The notes beneath the pieces were generated by a model. The model was not told the DNA's origin. It did no database searches and saw only the letters and a program-made list of their open reading frames with translations. This document shows, one piece after another, positions 8,922 through 18,157 of a stretch of DNA of 64,000 nt (its first letter is position 1; each line of letters starts with the position of its first letter). A program made the translations under genes and the position numbers. The stretch comes from Methylocella tundrae (GTDB taxonomy: Bacteria > Pseudomonadota > Alphaproteobacteria > Rhizobiales > Beijerinckiaceae): assembly GCF_901905185.1 (NCBI RefSeq), contig NZ_CABFMQ020000098.1:124001-188000 (forward strand). The letters are read 5' to 3'.

Positions 8922-10307
8922 ATGCAGACTGACGGCCGGACTCTCGATCTATTTCCATGGCTGTATCGCCCGCTCTGTTTATTGTTTCTTCTTGCCGTAA
9001 TAATTGGCGTAAGCACCGGTGGCGTATCCGCGCAGTCTTTCCGCTTCAACGACGTTTATACGACACCTTTTGGCCCCGCTTACGCGGATATTCTGCTTAA
9101 GGCGGAAAATTTCTTAGCCTGCAAACCGCCAGTCGGGCGGACGTTCTCCTACGCATTGTGCTACTATTCAGGTCCCGCGATCGGCACTCCCGTACCCACA
9201 AGCGGCGCATCCTACAATCCACCATTGCCCTGCACGCTGTCCGCCGACGGCAAAACAGCGGACTGCACATGCTATGGACTGACCACCGAAGAATATCCGC
9301 CTTACGTGCCCTATTTCATCGATATTAATAGCATCCTAAATCTTGATCTTTATTTGAGCACGATCGCCGTCTGCGGTCACGGCGGCGCAAATTGCAATCC
9401 GCGCCAACCAATCGTCGCGAACACGGCCTGGAACAAGGCTCCGGCTTGTAAGGCGGCCAATCATAACGCGGTCATTCCCACCGCAGAACTCATCTCGGTG
9501 TTTTCGCCGGTCAAGAGCGGAGACTACCCCAGCGGATCAACGAAATGCTCCGCCGGGAAATATGCGGGATGCATGACGGCCCCCTGCTATCATACCGGAA
9601 AGTTCGATAGCGCGGGCGAAGAACTCGTCCAATGCAAGTGTCCCGTGTACGATGGGCCGTTCGAAGTCGGGCAAGTTGGGGCGCCGTGCGACGCAAACGC
9701 GTTGACGCCAAAGGCCAGTCACCCAACCAACGCACCCGCGCAACCACAATATGTGTGGTCAGCCGCCCACGATCCCAAGGCCAACCCCACCCCCGACAGT
9801 CCTCCGGCAACAGGCTGCCTGCCGGACATGGCGGGTGGCAAGGGTTGCCCGCTCTACTCTCCGACGACCAGCTATCCCGTCTCAAGGGGAAGCGCGCTTT
9901 GCAAGCAAGTATGCGAAAGCTACAAGAACAGCATTCGCCAGGGCACAAGCACGCCATCTTCGAAGGGCGTCCAGGTCGCCTATAGTTGCGACGCCGCGCT
10001 GTGCACGACCCTCGGAATTGGGCAAACAACACAGTCGCCGTCAAACCCGCTGAAAAAGGCCAACCTGTTGAAGAACGCGTGTGGCAACCTTGCGGAACAG
10101 AGCGGGATCCAGGCGATTCTGGCTCTCGAAATGGCTGATGGGTGCAGTTGTTGCGCCAGCCAGGTCTGTGGTTGTTCGAACGCGGGCGTTGACATCGACG
10201 CAGAGACGCAAGTGGAAATTGCGAAGCTGAACGCAAAGCAGGAAAGGCTACAGATCACGCCGCAATGTCAAATCAACGGGACGCTGTGCGGCGCGCGGGC
10301 GCCATGA
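8922..10307 (+). CDS. Cysteine-rich secreted protein of unknown function
   Basis: I do not recognise the family. The ATG at 8922 follows GGAGGGG and gives 461 residues; an earlier in-frame start at 8868 lacks a ribosome binding site. Residues 12-38 form a signal peptide (LCLLFLLAVIIGV core, cleavage after VSAQ). The mature protein has about 28 cysteines, spaced as in a disulfide-rich or metal-binding protein, and a dense C-terminal cluster DGCSCCASQVCGC near residues 409-421. Pro, Thr and Ser are frequent and no transmembrane segment follows the signal peptide. It is likely periplasmic or outside the cell. It stands alone, with more than 400 bp of empty DNA behind it. Confidence 0.7.
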   Translation: MQTDGRTLDLFPWLYRPLCLLFLLAVIIGVSTGGVSAQSFRFNDVYTTPFGPAYADILLKAENFLACKPPVGRTFSYALCYYSGPAIGTPVPTSGASYNPPLPCTLSADGKTADCTCYGLTTEEYPPYVPYFIDINSILNLDLYLSTIAVCGHGGANCNPRQPIVANTAWNKAPACKAANHNAVIPTAELISVFSPVKSGDYPSGSTKCSAGKYAGCMTAPCYHTGKFDSAGEELVQCKCPVYDGPFEVGQVGAPCDANALTPKASHPTNAPAQPQYVWSAAHDPKANPTPDSPPATGCLPDMAGGKGCPLYSPTTSYPVSRGSALCKQVCESYKNSIRQGTSTPSSKGVQVAYSCDAALCTTLGIGQTTQSPSNPLKKANLLKNACGNLAEQSGIQAILALEMADGCSCCASQVCGCSNAGVDIDAETQVEIAKLNAKQERLQITPQCQINGTLCGARAP

Positions 10308-10743
10308 ACGGCCTCGCAACGATCGGCGGAACACGGAGGCTTCGAGCAACCTCTTAGGGCTGTCCGGCAATGACAAGACGCCGGTGGTCTTTCCGTCGCT
10401 TCCGTGCGCGTGAAGCGGTGCAAAGCGCGCGCTCCGGCGCCTTGCCAAAGAATGGATAGACGCCGGGAAGCTCCGGCGTCCCGCTTGCGGCGCCGGCAAG
10501 CTGATGCGGCAATCCAGCAAGAGGCGCTCCTATGCTCCGACATTATCGTCGAGAGCCTGCGGTGGTCGGGCGCGCCGAGCCGACTGTCCCCGCTGCGTTG
10601 GACGGCGAATGGCGGCTGTGCTCATCTAAGTGAAAGCCGCCTGGGCGAGGCTGCCAGAAACGCTGCGGCTGTTGTCCCGATTGATACACAAACAGGACAG
10701 CGTTTGGCCGCACGGACTGACTTTACCGAAGTCGTTGATTTGA
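10308..10743. other. Intergenic region without recognisable genes
   Basis: About 430 bp between the cysteine-rich protein gene and tRNA-Lys. It is GC-rich and open frames are present only because stops are rare. Several short GC-rich inverted repeats occur (for example GACGCCGG/CCGGCGTC around 10462-10485). No ribosome binding site with a credible protein was found. Confidence 0.4.
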
Positions 10744-10819
<76 letters not shown>

Positions 10820-11055
10820 ATCAAACCGATTTGCTCCTTTGAAAGCGGGAGCCTCCAAAGCCAAGCGGTCACCGCATCTAGCAAATGTCATCCGGGCTGT
10901 CCAGCGTCATTGTCGACTGGATCAAAAAGCCCCGTTTGGGTCTTTCGCACCCGGCCACATTTCTTAAGCTCGCGGGTGCGGGGAAAAACTGCCATCCGCT
11001 TCATTGATGGAAAACCCAAAGCAAAAGAAATGCCTCTGGAAGATCTGGAACCGCC

Positions 11056-12072
11056 ATGAAGCAGCAAGTTCCTTCCGATGAAGCACAAAACCGGTACGAG
11101 ATCAAAGATCCACTAGGCCAAACGATGACTACGCCAGTGGGACTGAATGACGATTCGCCTTATTTCGCGCCTGATGCGACAGAGATTCGCTCTTACTATG
11201 AGGCGGAAGGATATGTCGTCATTCGCGGTCTGATTGATCCGCAAGTCTGTGATCTTGCGAACGAGGCCTTTGAGAAAGAAGTCAAGCCTTCAAACAATTT
11301 CATCTATCGCCAGCAAACGTCGAATCCCGAGCGTCATGTCTTCGACCAAAGCGGATTCATGCTGAACGCCATCCAGAACATTCAGAGCATCGACCCGGTC
11401 TGTTTCCCTCGATTTCGCAAGTTGGGGTCAGATATTGTGACGTCGGCGAAGCTGCAGGCCATCCTGCGGACGTTCTACGGCGAGCCTGCCAAGATGGCTC
11501 AATCCATGTATTTCGAAGGCAATCTGGCGACTTGGGCGCATCAAGACAGCTATTATCTGGATTCGGAAAAGATCGGCGCAATGGTCGGCGCATGGTTCGC
11601 CCTAGAGGACATCAGGCCGGGCGCCGGGCGCTTTTTCATCTATCCACGGTCGCACGTCTCCGACGTCGTCAAGAACGGCGGCCATTACGACATCGCGTTC
11701 AACCACAGCCGTTACAAAGAAACCGTGCGGCGATTCATCGAAGAGCGTCGATTTGAGTGTCGCGCGCCGTTTATGGGAAAGGGCGACGTGCTTTTGTGGA
11801 ACGCGAAGACCATCCATGGGAGCCTCGAAACGACGCAACCCGCATTTTCGAGGCGATCATTCACAAGCCACTACATTCCTCAATCGCATCGGCTTCTGCA
11901 ATTTCAGTCAATTATCAAGCCGATGCATTTGAAGAAAATCAACGGGATGGATGTAAATCACCCAAAAGACCAAGTCTCTCTTAAGAATAGAGCGATTCTC
12001 GCGGCTGAAAGCAGATTCCCCAAACCAATTCTGGCGCTCAAGAAATTAGCGATAAAGATGCTTACCAGGTAA
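11056..12072 (+). CDS. Phytanoyl-CoA dioxygenase (PhyH) family protein
   Basis: A 338-residue non-haem Fe(II)/2-oxoglutarate-dependent oxygenase, probably cytoplasmic. The jelly-roll core shows GYVVIRGLIDP near residue 53, the metal-binding His-x-Asp in TWAHQDSYY, and the distal His in AKTIHGSLETT. A downstream Arg (FSRRSFTSHY) would bind the 2-oxoglutarate carboxylate. VGAWFALEDIRPGAGRFFIYPRSH between the ligands is typical of PhyH proteins. The family includes enzymes hydroxylating lipids, sugars and secondary metabolites, so the substrate cannot be assigned. It is preceded by tRNA-Lys on the other strand and is convergent with leuA; a 9-bp hairpin at 12110-12135 lies between them. Confidence 0.88.
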   Translation: MKQQVPSDEAQNRYEIKDPLGQTMTTPVGLNDDSPYFAPDATEIRSYYEAEGYVVIRGLIDPQVCDLANEAFEKEVKPSNNFIYRQQTSNPERHVFDQSGFMLNAIQNIQSIDPVCFPRFRKLGSDIVTSAKLQAILRTFYGEPAKMAQSMYFEGNLATWAHQDSYYLDSEKIGAMVGAWFALEDIRPGAGRFFIYPRSHVSDVVKNGGHYDIAFNHSRYKETVRRFIEERRFECRAPFMGKGDVLLWNAKTIHGSLETTQPAFSRRSFTSHYIPQSHRLLQFQSIIKPMHLKKINGMDVNHPKDQVSLKNRAILAAESRFPKPILALKKLAIKMLTR

Positions 12073-12166
12073 AAGCCGTTGGAACGCGAGCAAAGCGAGC
12101 GAAATGACGTTGGCGGAAATGCAAAGTTCCGCCGACATCACGCCGCATCACTCGATTGTTGAGGCA

Positions 12167-13750
12167 TTACCCTGCAAGGACGCCAGGCTGAGATTTGCCG
12201 CGCTTGACCATCAGCTTGTTCAAAGACGCGATATAGGCCTTTGCCGAGGCGACGAGTGTGTCAGGATCTGCGCCTTTCGCGGTGACGGTCTTGCCGTCTT
12301 CCGCGAGCCGCACCGAAACTTCCGCTTGCGCATCCGTTCCCTTGGTCACCGCGTGAACCTGATAAAGTTCGAGCACGGCGTTGTGCGGCACCAAAGCGAC
12401 GATGGCGTTGAAGATCGCGTCCACCGGCCCGTTTCCGGTCGCCTGATGCGTCACGCGGACTCCGTCGATCTCCAGCGTCAATGCGGCCGATTGCGGACCT
12501 TTGGTGCCGGCGAAGACGGTCAGATCGACGAGCTTGATCCGCTCATGCGCATGAACGATCTCATCGTCGACAAGTGCGATCAGATCCTCGTCGTAGACGA
12601 TCTTCTTGCGGTCGGCCAGATCCTTGAAGCGGACGAACGCGTCGTGAAGCGCATTCTCGCCCAGCTCATAGCCGAGTTCGCGCAGTTTATCCTTGAAGGC
12701 GTGACGGCCCGAATGTTTGCCCATCACAAGCGAGGTCTTGCTCACGCCAACGCTCGCTGGCGTCATGATCTCATAGGTTTGCGCATTCTTCAGCATGCCG
12801 TCCTGATGGATGCCGCTTTCATGCGCGAAGGCGTTCCGTCCGACGATCGCCTTATTGTATTGCACGGGCGATGAACTCACCGCGGACACCAGCTTCGAGG
12901 CTCGCGTCAGCATCGTCGAGTCGATCGCGCTGTGATAGGGCATGGCGTCGCCGCGCACCCGCAGCGCCATGACGACCTCTTCCAGCGCGGCGTTGCCGGC
13001 CCGCTCGCCAAGGCCGTTGATGGTGCATTCGATCTGCCGCGCGCCGCCGGCGACCCCGGCCAACGAATTTGCGACGGCAAGTCCGAGATCATCGTGGCAA
13101 TGGACCGAGAAAATGGCCTTGTCGGCGTCCGGAACCCGCTCGCGTATGGTGCGAAACATGGCTTCATATTCGGACGGCAGCGCATAGCCGACGGTATCAG
13201 GGAGGTTGATCGTCGTCGCTCCGGCCCTGATCGCCGCCTCGACGCAACGGCAAAGATATTCGATCGGCGTGCGCGTCGCATCCATCGCCGACCATTCGAC
13301 GTCGTCGACGAGATTGCGCGCCTGGGCGACCGTGCGTGCGATGATCTCGAGCACCTGCTCTTCGGATTTGTTCATCTGATGTTGCAGATGAATGGGGGAG
13401 GTCGAGACGAAGGTGTGGATGCGCGGCCGGCGCGCCTTGCGGACAGCCTCGCCGCAGCGCGCTATATCGGCTTCTATGGCGCGCGCGAGACCGGCGATGA
13501 CGGCGTTCTTCGCGCGCTCGGCGATGGCCGATACGGCCTCGAAGTCGCCGACGGACGCAATCGGGAAACCCGCCTCTATGATGTCGACGCCCATGGCGTC
13601 GAGAACGTCCGCCACCTGCAGCTTGTCTTCGAGATACATGGTGGCGCCGGGCGATTGTTCGCCGTCGCGCAAGGTCGTGTCGAAAATGACGACAGATTCA
13701 GAATTCGGACGCGCTGTCTCAACACGTGAGATATGATTTGTTTCGGTCAT
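12167..13750 (-). CDS. leuA: 2-Isopropylmalate synthase
   Basis: LeuA condenses acetyl-CoA with 2-ketoisovalerate, the first committed step of leucine synthesis, in the cytoplasm. The HMGL-like barrel starts with VVIFDTTLRDGEQSPGATM (metal-binding Asp and catalytic Arg), then IHTFVSTSPIH, NLPDTVGYALP and the VHCHDDLGLAVAN metal-ligand segment (His-x-His), followed by CTINGLGERAGN. The C-terminal LeuA regulatory domain (about residues 390-510) binds leucine for feedback inhibition. Length 527 is normal. The gene is preceded by a leader ORF and a strong hairpin that indicate transcription attenuation by leucine supply. It is not in an operon with other leu genes. Confidence 0.96.
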   Translation of the reverse strand: MTETNHISRVETARPNSESVVIFDTTLRDGEQSPGATMYLEDKLQVADVLDAMGVDIIEAGFPIASVGDFEAVSAIAERAKNAVIAGLARAIEADIARCGEAVRKARRPRIHTFVSTSPIHLQHQMNKSEEQVLEIIARTVAQARNLVDDVEWSAMDATRTPIEYLCRCVEAAIRAGATTINLPDTVGYALPSEYEAMFRTIRERVPDADKAIFSVHCHDDLGLAVANSLAGVAGGARQIECTINGLGERAGNAALEEVVMALRVRGDAMPYHSAIDSTMLTRASKLVSAVSSSPVQYNKAIVGRNAFAHESGIHQDGMLKNAQTYEIMTPASVGVSKTSLVMGKHSGRHAFKDKLRELGYELGENALHDAFVRFKDLADRKKIVYDEDLIALVDDEIVHAHERIKLVDLTVFAGTKGPQSAALTLEIDGVRVTHQATGNGPVDAIFNAIVALVPHNAVLELYQVHAVTKGTDAQAEVSVRLAEDGKTVTAKGADPDTLVASAKAYIASLNKLMVKRGKSQPGVLAG

Positions 13751-13790
13751 GACTCTATCCGGAAAGGGTGGTCTTCAAGCTAAAGCGCGA

Positions 13791-13832
13791 CCCCTGAGCG
13801 CCCAGGCGGATCGCCCGGCCGGCCCTCAGGGG
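13791..13832 (-). promoter_or_regulatory. leuA leader hairpin, probable attenuator
   Basis: A GC-rich inverted repeat with perfect 8-bp outer arms CCCCTGAG/CTCAGGGG encloses further pairable GC blocks. It lies about 40 bp upstream of leuA. The leader peptide stop codon TGA falls inside the promoter-proximal arm, and the arms end in a short weak T-rich tract (GCTTTAGCTT) on the minus strand. A ribosome stalled on the Leu codons would sit directly before this arm and affect its folding. Confidence 0.65.
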
Positions 13833-13942
13833 CGGGTAAGCAGAAGAAGGCCGCTCGCCAGCAAAGCTCCGCAGGACGCCGGGAATTTCCCTGCGCTGTT
13901 CACTAGCGGAAAGTCAAAAACGAAAGGCACGCGGCATCTCAT
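13826..13942 (-). CDS. leuL: leuA leader peptide with four consecutive Leu codons
   Basis: A 38-codon ORF upstream of leuA, too short for routine gene calling. Its C-terminus reads LLASGLLLLTRP and stops at TGA (13826-13828). The four consecutive Leu codons are CTT CTT CTG CTT, with two more Leu codons (TTG CTG) shortly before. It ends within the 5-prime arm of the hairpin at 13791-13832, the arrangement of amino-acid attenuators known for proteobacterial leuA genes. The start is uncertain: the ATG at 13942 has no good ribosome binding site, and a later TTG or GTG could be used. The peptide itself probably has no function beyond sensing charged tRNA-Leu. Confidence 0.7.
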   Translation of the reverse strand: MRCRVPFVFDFPLVNSAGKFPASCGALLASGLLLLTRP

Positions 13943-14232
13943 TGTGAGCTGGCGCTTCGCATCGAAGCGCGTCGCAAAACTAGAGCAGCCGGTTCAAAAA
14001 AGCAAGCAATGATGATGGGCCCTGCGGAGCCGTCGTGCTGACGCTCTGGACGAAGACTTCGCAGAAACTTAGGGCCTGCGTTCGCATAATCGTGAGACCG
14101 GCGCGCAAAGGTCTTCGAGACCTGGCGCAATTCGTTCGATAATGGTGACGCGTTGATGATGCGCCGCTCCGACAGGAGCGGATGATAACAGGAGCGTCGA
14201 CGACGCTCCGCCGAGCGGAGAATTGCAAAGAA
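13943..14232. other. Region between leuA leader and SGNH gene
   Basis: Divergent intergenic DNA that must hold the leuA promoter (minus strand) and the promoter of the SGNH hydrolase gene (plus strand). A dyad CGCTCC-GACAGGAGCG occurs near 14163-14178, and related CGACGACGCTCCGCCGAGCGG at 14199-14217. No box could be assigned with confidence. Confidence 0.3.
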
Positions 14233-16200
14233 ATGACCTGTATAAAGTCAGTTCTAGCCTTTGTCGCATTGGTCTTTATCAGCTGCGACGCTGTCTCCGC
14301 GGGGGAGTTTTCTCGTGATTTTTCACAAACGGAGACGCTCGGCGCGCAACTTCGCCGATTGGCGGCGGCGGCAAGAAACAACAACCCGGTCGAACGGCCG
14401 CAATTGATCGGCGGCCAAGCGTGGCTGCCGCTGGCTGGCGCATACCCGGGGAGCGAAAAGCCCGTGGCCGCCGGGGCGCTCTACTCCAGCGGCGGAAATG
14501 TTTATTATGCGTTCAAAGGTGGAACGACTGGCTCGAATGGCGCTCCAACGTCAACAAGTCGTAACGATTACTATAACGACGGAGGCGTCTCCTGGGTTTA
14601 TGTCGGGTTGGCTGCTGGAGATCAGGTTTCCAACGGCGGCAGCGTCTACGAGGTCGTCACCGCGGGTCTTCCGGCAACGAGCGGCGCCGGTCCAACTGGA
14701 TTTTCGTCCGCGATCATGGACGGCACGATCCTCTGGAAATATGTCGGGCCGCAAACGGCGCCCGTGGCGACGAACGCCGCTGGTCATAACGCTTCGCTGA
14801 CAAATTTCTATGACGCGACGCAAGGGCTGCCGGCCAACGCTCTGATTCCAGACAATTCTGGCGCCGTGCGGTTCGAGGGCGGCTGGCCTTTCGTACAGAA
14901 TGCGACGGCGACGGTGGCAGGACCGAATGTCGCCCCGAATGCTAACGGCGCGGGTTGTGGGCGAAACCTGACGATCCTGGGCGATAGCGGGCTTGATATT
15001 CAGTGCAACTATCAATCTTTTACTGTTTTATCACAGGCAAATATAATTGAGTTTGCACTCGGCAATAGCTCAACAATAAATATTATTGTAGATGATAGCT
15101 ATGTTTCGCCTATCAGCAAATATATAATCTGGGATAATCCTGCTTATCTTCAGTTGGACTTCACCAACTCGGGCGGCAGGAAGTTCCGCAAAATCAAAGT
15201 CGAGTTCTCCAGCGCCAATGGGCTGGCCGGCGTCGCCGTCGGACCAACAGACAGCCTATTTTACCCGGCCGAGTCCGACAATTTCGGGATAGCGCTCGTC
15301 GGGACCAGTCTCTCCGTTGCGACGACGGCGTCGAGCCAGGCCATGGGCTGGGGAAACCGCTTCAGATATCTCGTCGGCCTTCCCGATTATGCGACCTTCG
15401 CCATCGGAGCGACGGGCATCCTCAATCCCGCCGCGCCATCCTCCTCATACGGGACAAATTATGCGGGCCATTTTATCGGCGATTTGAAGCGCTACGCTCA
15501 TTTCAGGGGGGCGCCAAAGGTCATTTTGATCGAGGCCCCGATCAATGATACGAAAGTAGGCGACCCATCCTTTACCCCTGCGGCGCTGCAGACGGCTGCG
15601 CTCGCGCTGCTCAAGGACATCAGATCGCAGTATCCGAACGCGCTGATTATCGGGGTCGGGTCGGCCTGGGGATCAGACAACCACCTCAAAGGAACAGTCA
15701 GCACGACCGATGCGGCTAATTCCGTGGTGACGCTCAGCGGGGGTGACAGATTTGGTCTGACCGGAATGACCACGATCGACATCGATAATGTCGTCTACCC
15801 GGTTTCGAGCGTGTCTAATCCTACGCAACTGACCATCTCCGGGAATGCGGGCGCGCATAGCGGTCTTCCCTATTATGCGCCCTACCCGCTCGCCATCGCC
15901 GTTGAATATGAGACGGCTTTCATGAACGCGGTGACGCTGTTGCAACGCGCCGGCGATCATCTGACCTATTTCATTCAAAACAATAGTTTGAAGCCTCCGC
16001 AATATCCCTTCATCATGGGAGCCGGAAGGCAGACGGTCGCGGACGGCACGTGCGCCACCGCCCATATGAGCGGCTCGAAAGCCGGCAACGCCATTTTCGA
16101 CGTGAGCAGCGGCGGCCCCCATCTCACCGATTGCGGATATGACGAATGGGGGCGGCGAGTGGCAGAAGCCTATAGGATGATCATAGAAAAATTGCCGTGA
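14233..16200 (+). CDS. Secreted SGNH-hydrolase-like protein with tail-fibre-type repeats
   Basis: The ATG at 14233 gives 655 residues beginning with a signal peptide (SVLAFVALVFISCDAVSA); the frame opens earlier at 14182 but without a signal-like N-terminus. Two modules around mature residues 70-190 (ALYSSGGNVYYAFKGG and GGSVYEVVTAG followed by DGTILWKYVG) resemble repeats of phage tail fibres and polysaccharide-binding proteins. The C-terminal half looks like an SGNH/GDSL esterase: IALVGTSLS at the nucleophile block (GTSL rather than GDSL), IEAPINDTK at the Asn block, and PHLTDCGYDEWG with the Asp/His block. A likely role is deacylation or binding of extracellular polysaccharide. A short AT-rich stretch at 15010-15140 differs from its surroundings and suggests mosaic origin. 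Confidence 0.65.
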   Translation: MTCIKSVLAFVALVFISCDAVSAGEFSRDFSQTETLGAQLRRLAAAARNNNPVERPQLIGGQAWLPLAGAYPGSEKPVAAGALYSSGGNVYYAFKGGTTGSNGAPTSTSRNDYYNDGGVSWVYVGLAAGDQVSNGGSVYEVVTAGLPATSGAGPTGFSSAIMDGTILWKYVGPQTAPVATNAAGHNASLTNFYDATQGLPANALIPDNSGAVRFEGGWPFVQNATATVAGPNVAPNANGAGCGRNLTILGDSGLDIQCNYQSFTVLSQANIIEFALGNSSTINIIVDDSYVSPISKYIIWDNPAYLQLDFTNSGGRKFRKIKVEFSSANGLAGVAVGPTDSLFYPAESDNFGIALVGTSLSVATTASSQAMGWGNRFRYLVGLPDYATFAIGATGILNPAAPSSSYGTNYAGHFIGDLKRYAHFRGAPKVILIEAPINDTKVGDPSFTPAALQTAALALLKDIRSQYPNALIIGVGSAWGSDNHLKGTVSTTDAANSVVTLSGGDRFGLTGMTTIDIDNVVYPVSSVSNPTQLTISGNAGAHSGLPYYAPYPLAIAVEYETAFMNAVTLLQRAGDHLTYFIQNNSLKPPQYPFIMGAGRQTVADGTCATAHMSGSKAGNAIFDVSSGGPHLTDCGYDEWGRRVAEAYRMIIEKLP

Positions 16201-16523
16201 CGGGGACCATTGCGCCGCCCTTTGCAGCGACGCCAGTGCGTCTCACGCCCGACGAAACCAAAACGGAGTTCGGCCCGCGCCGTCGGGGCGCCTTCGTTAA
16301 GTCCAGCAGCGGTTCTGCTGCATCGCGAAAGCATTGAAGACATAGAATGGAATTTCGTGTTAAGAAGAGCCGGAACGAGTTCTGTACGGCAGACCTGCAT
16401 TAAATCGCGAACGATAGAAGCTATCCATGACCCTGGCGCCGGAGACGTCGTCCGCGCTAGGAAAAGCGGGCCATTCGGCGACTTACAGTCAGGCTCAGCG
16501 GCATCGAAAGAGAAGGCTCTCCT
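16201..16523. other. Intergenic region before the Wzy-like gene
   Basis: About 320 bp. Open frames exist on both strands without ribosome binding sites or family resemblance. It is the likely promoter region of the downstream membrane protein, and no element could be named. Confidence 0.4.
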
Positions 16524-18017
16524 TTGGCAAATTACATCGGTTCGATTGACCTAAAATCAACACGAGTTCCGATCGCCATTCCCTTGGGCGTGACGTGCGT
16601 TTTCGAATTTACCCAGTTATACTTAGGAGCCGATCCGCTCATTGTCTTTATGAGCGCCGCCGGGATCACGATTACATTTATTCCATTGTATATATACGGT
16701 CGTGACCTTTATGCAATGTTTTCAATATTATTCAGCGTTCGTTATATCGGTGCAGCCTTGGTTATAAAGACTCTGTACGGCCAGCCGCTACAAAGCAATC
16801 TCCTGGAACCCACCGCCTCCTACGCGTGGGCACTGCTTCTTATGGCTATTACTACAACGGTCATACTGGCTGCACGCCACTTTGATCCGGGAAAGACATT
16901 GTTTCCCTTTCCCAACGACCCAAAGAGCTTGCGCCGTCTGGCCCTTATCTGTTTTGTCATCGGCACCATAAGCTACGCCATTGTCGGAGCGACCGATAGC
17001 AATGGCACTGCCAGCGCTGGAGTTTTATTTATCGTCGTGTCGTCGCTGGCGAGCTTGAGCAATCTGGGTTTGATCGCCGAAGCGGCTTACGCCATCGAAA
17101 AGTCCGGTCGGCGCACCCTATTTTCTCCACGGCTATTAACCATGCTGGCCGCAACTCTTCTTATCGTTATCGCGCTGAATGCGCGCGGCGCATTTTTGAA
17201 CGGCGTCATCGCCATAGTCGTCATAGCCTTCATTTATCGTGTAATACACTTTCGATATATTGTGATCGGCGCCTTGTTTCTAGCATTTTTTATGTACTTC
17301 TTGTCACCAATGACACTATACCTTCGCATGCAAAGAATGCCAAAGCTGCAATTTATTCAGCTGGCTTTGGACACTGCAGTGAAAGCCACATTCGATTCCA
17401 ATTTTCGTAAGACAATTTACGAGACAGCAAAATATACAGCTCTCGGAGATATAAAAGACGATCCGCCTTATGACTACTATGGAGATCGGTCGAACGTTGG
17501 CAACAGACTCTCTTTTATCGGATTGCTCGACGCGGTCTATAGTGGCACCAAAACGCGAGCACTCATTGGAAGCACGGCAATCAAACGAAGTCTGTCTGAC
17601 ATCATGCCGGGCTTTCTAGGCTATGTTAAAGAGGACGCGAATTTGGGCGACTGGATGGGCTGGCAAGTCGGCATATTGCAGCCTCCGTACATTACTTACA
17701 TTAATTTCGGCCTGCCAATGGAAGGGCTGGCGACCTGGGGATGGCCCGGTTTCATAGCCTATCCAGTAATATTCATTCTTCCTGTGCTTCTTGCCTTTGC
17801 GCGTATTTCAAGCTTCCGCATGCCTCTCCCTCTAAGCATATATTTGTTCACAATTTTGCAAACAGGCATGATCGAATGGCTGTCGAACGGTTTCATGGTT
17901 GCTCTAACAAGAGAAATTCCAGTTTTATTGGTCGCTCTAACCGGAATATACTTTGTCTTCTTTCGTCATTCCACCCGGCGCCATCCGCTTGCAATCGCCC
18001 CGTCTACACCGCATTGA
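16524..18017 (+). CDS. Polytopic membrane protein, Wzy/O-antigen polymerase-like
   Basis: A 497-residue integral membrane protein with about 11-12 hydrophobic segments. A long extracytoplasmic loop lies between residues 265 and 400 (DYYGDRSNVGNRLSF, GYVKEDANLGDWMGW), followed by three more membrane segments. That shape, low sequence conservation and position next to an acyltransferase-3 gene fit a polysaccharide polymerase or ligase of the Wzy/WaaL type acting on lipid-linked glycan in the inner membrane. No single diagnostic motif proves this. The start is TTG at 16524. Base composition is lower in GC than flanking housekeeping genes, which is usual for surface-polysaccharide genes and may mean transfer. 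Confidence 0.6.
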   Translation: MANYIGSIDLKSTRVPIAIPLGVTCVFEFTQLYLGADPLIVFMSAAGITITFIPLYIYGRDLYAMFSILFSVRYIGAALVIKTLYGQPLQSNLLEPTASYAWALLLMAITTTVILAARHFDPGKTLFPFPNDPKSLRRLALICFVIGTISYAIVGATDSNGTASAGVLFIVVSSLASLSNLGLIAEAAYAIEKSGRRTLFSPRLLTMLAATLLIVIALNARGAFLNGVIAIVVIAFIYRVIHFRYIVIGALFLAFFMYFLSPMTLYLRMQRMPKLQFIQLALDTAVKATFDSNFRKTIYETAKYTALGDIKDDPPYDYYGDRSNVGNRLSFIGLLDAVYSGTKTRALIGSTAIKRSLSDIMPGFLGYVKEDANLGDWMGWQVGILQPPYITYINFGLPMEGLATWGWPGFIAYPVIFILPVLLAFARISSFRMPLPLSIYLFTILQTGMIEWLSNGFMVALTREIPVLLVALTGIYFVFFRHSTRRHPLAIAPSTPH

Positions 18018-18157
18018 GCCGCGCGAGCGATCTAATCGCCACTACGACGGCAGAGCATTGCCCCAAACGCGAGGGCAAGATCGCGCAATAGCGGCCGCAT
18101 GGGACAAAAGCATAGACGTTGTTGTCCGTCCGCAATCGTTTCTAGAAGGTGCCTTAC

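Noticed and set aside
12110..12135. Terminator between phyH-like gene and leuA
   Set aside because: A 9-bp stem is present but without a T-tract; not called as a terminator.
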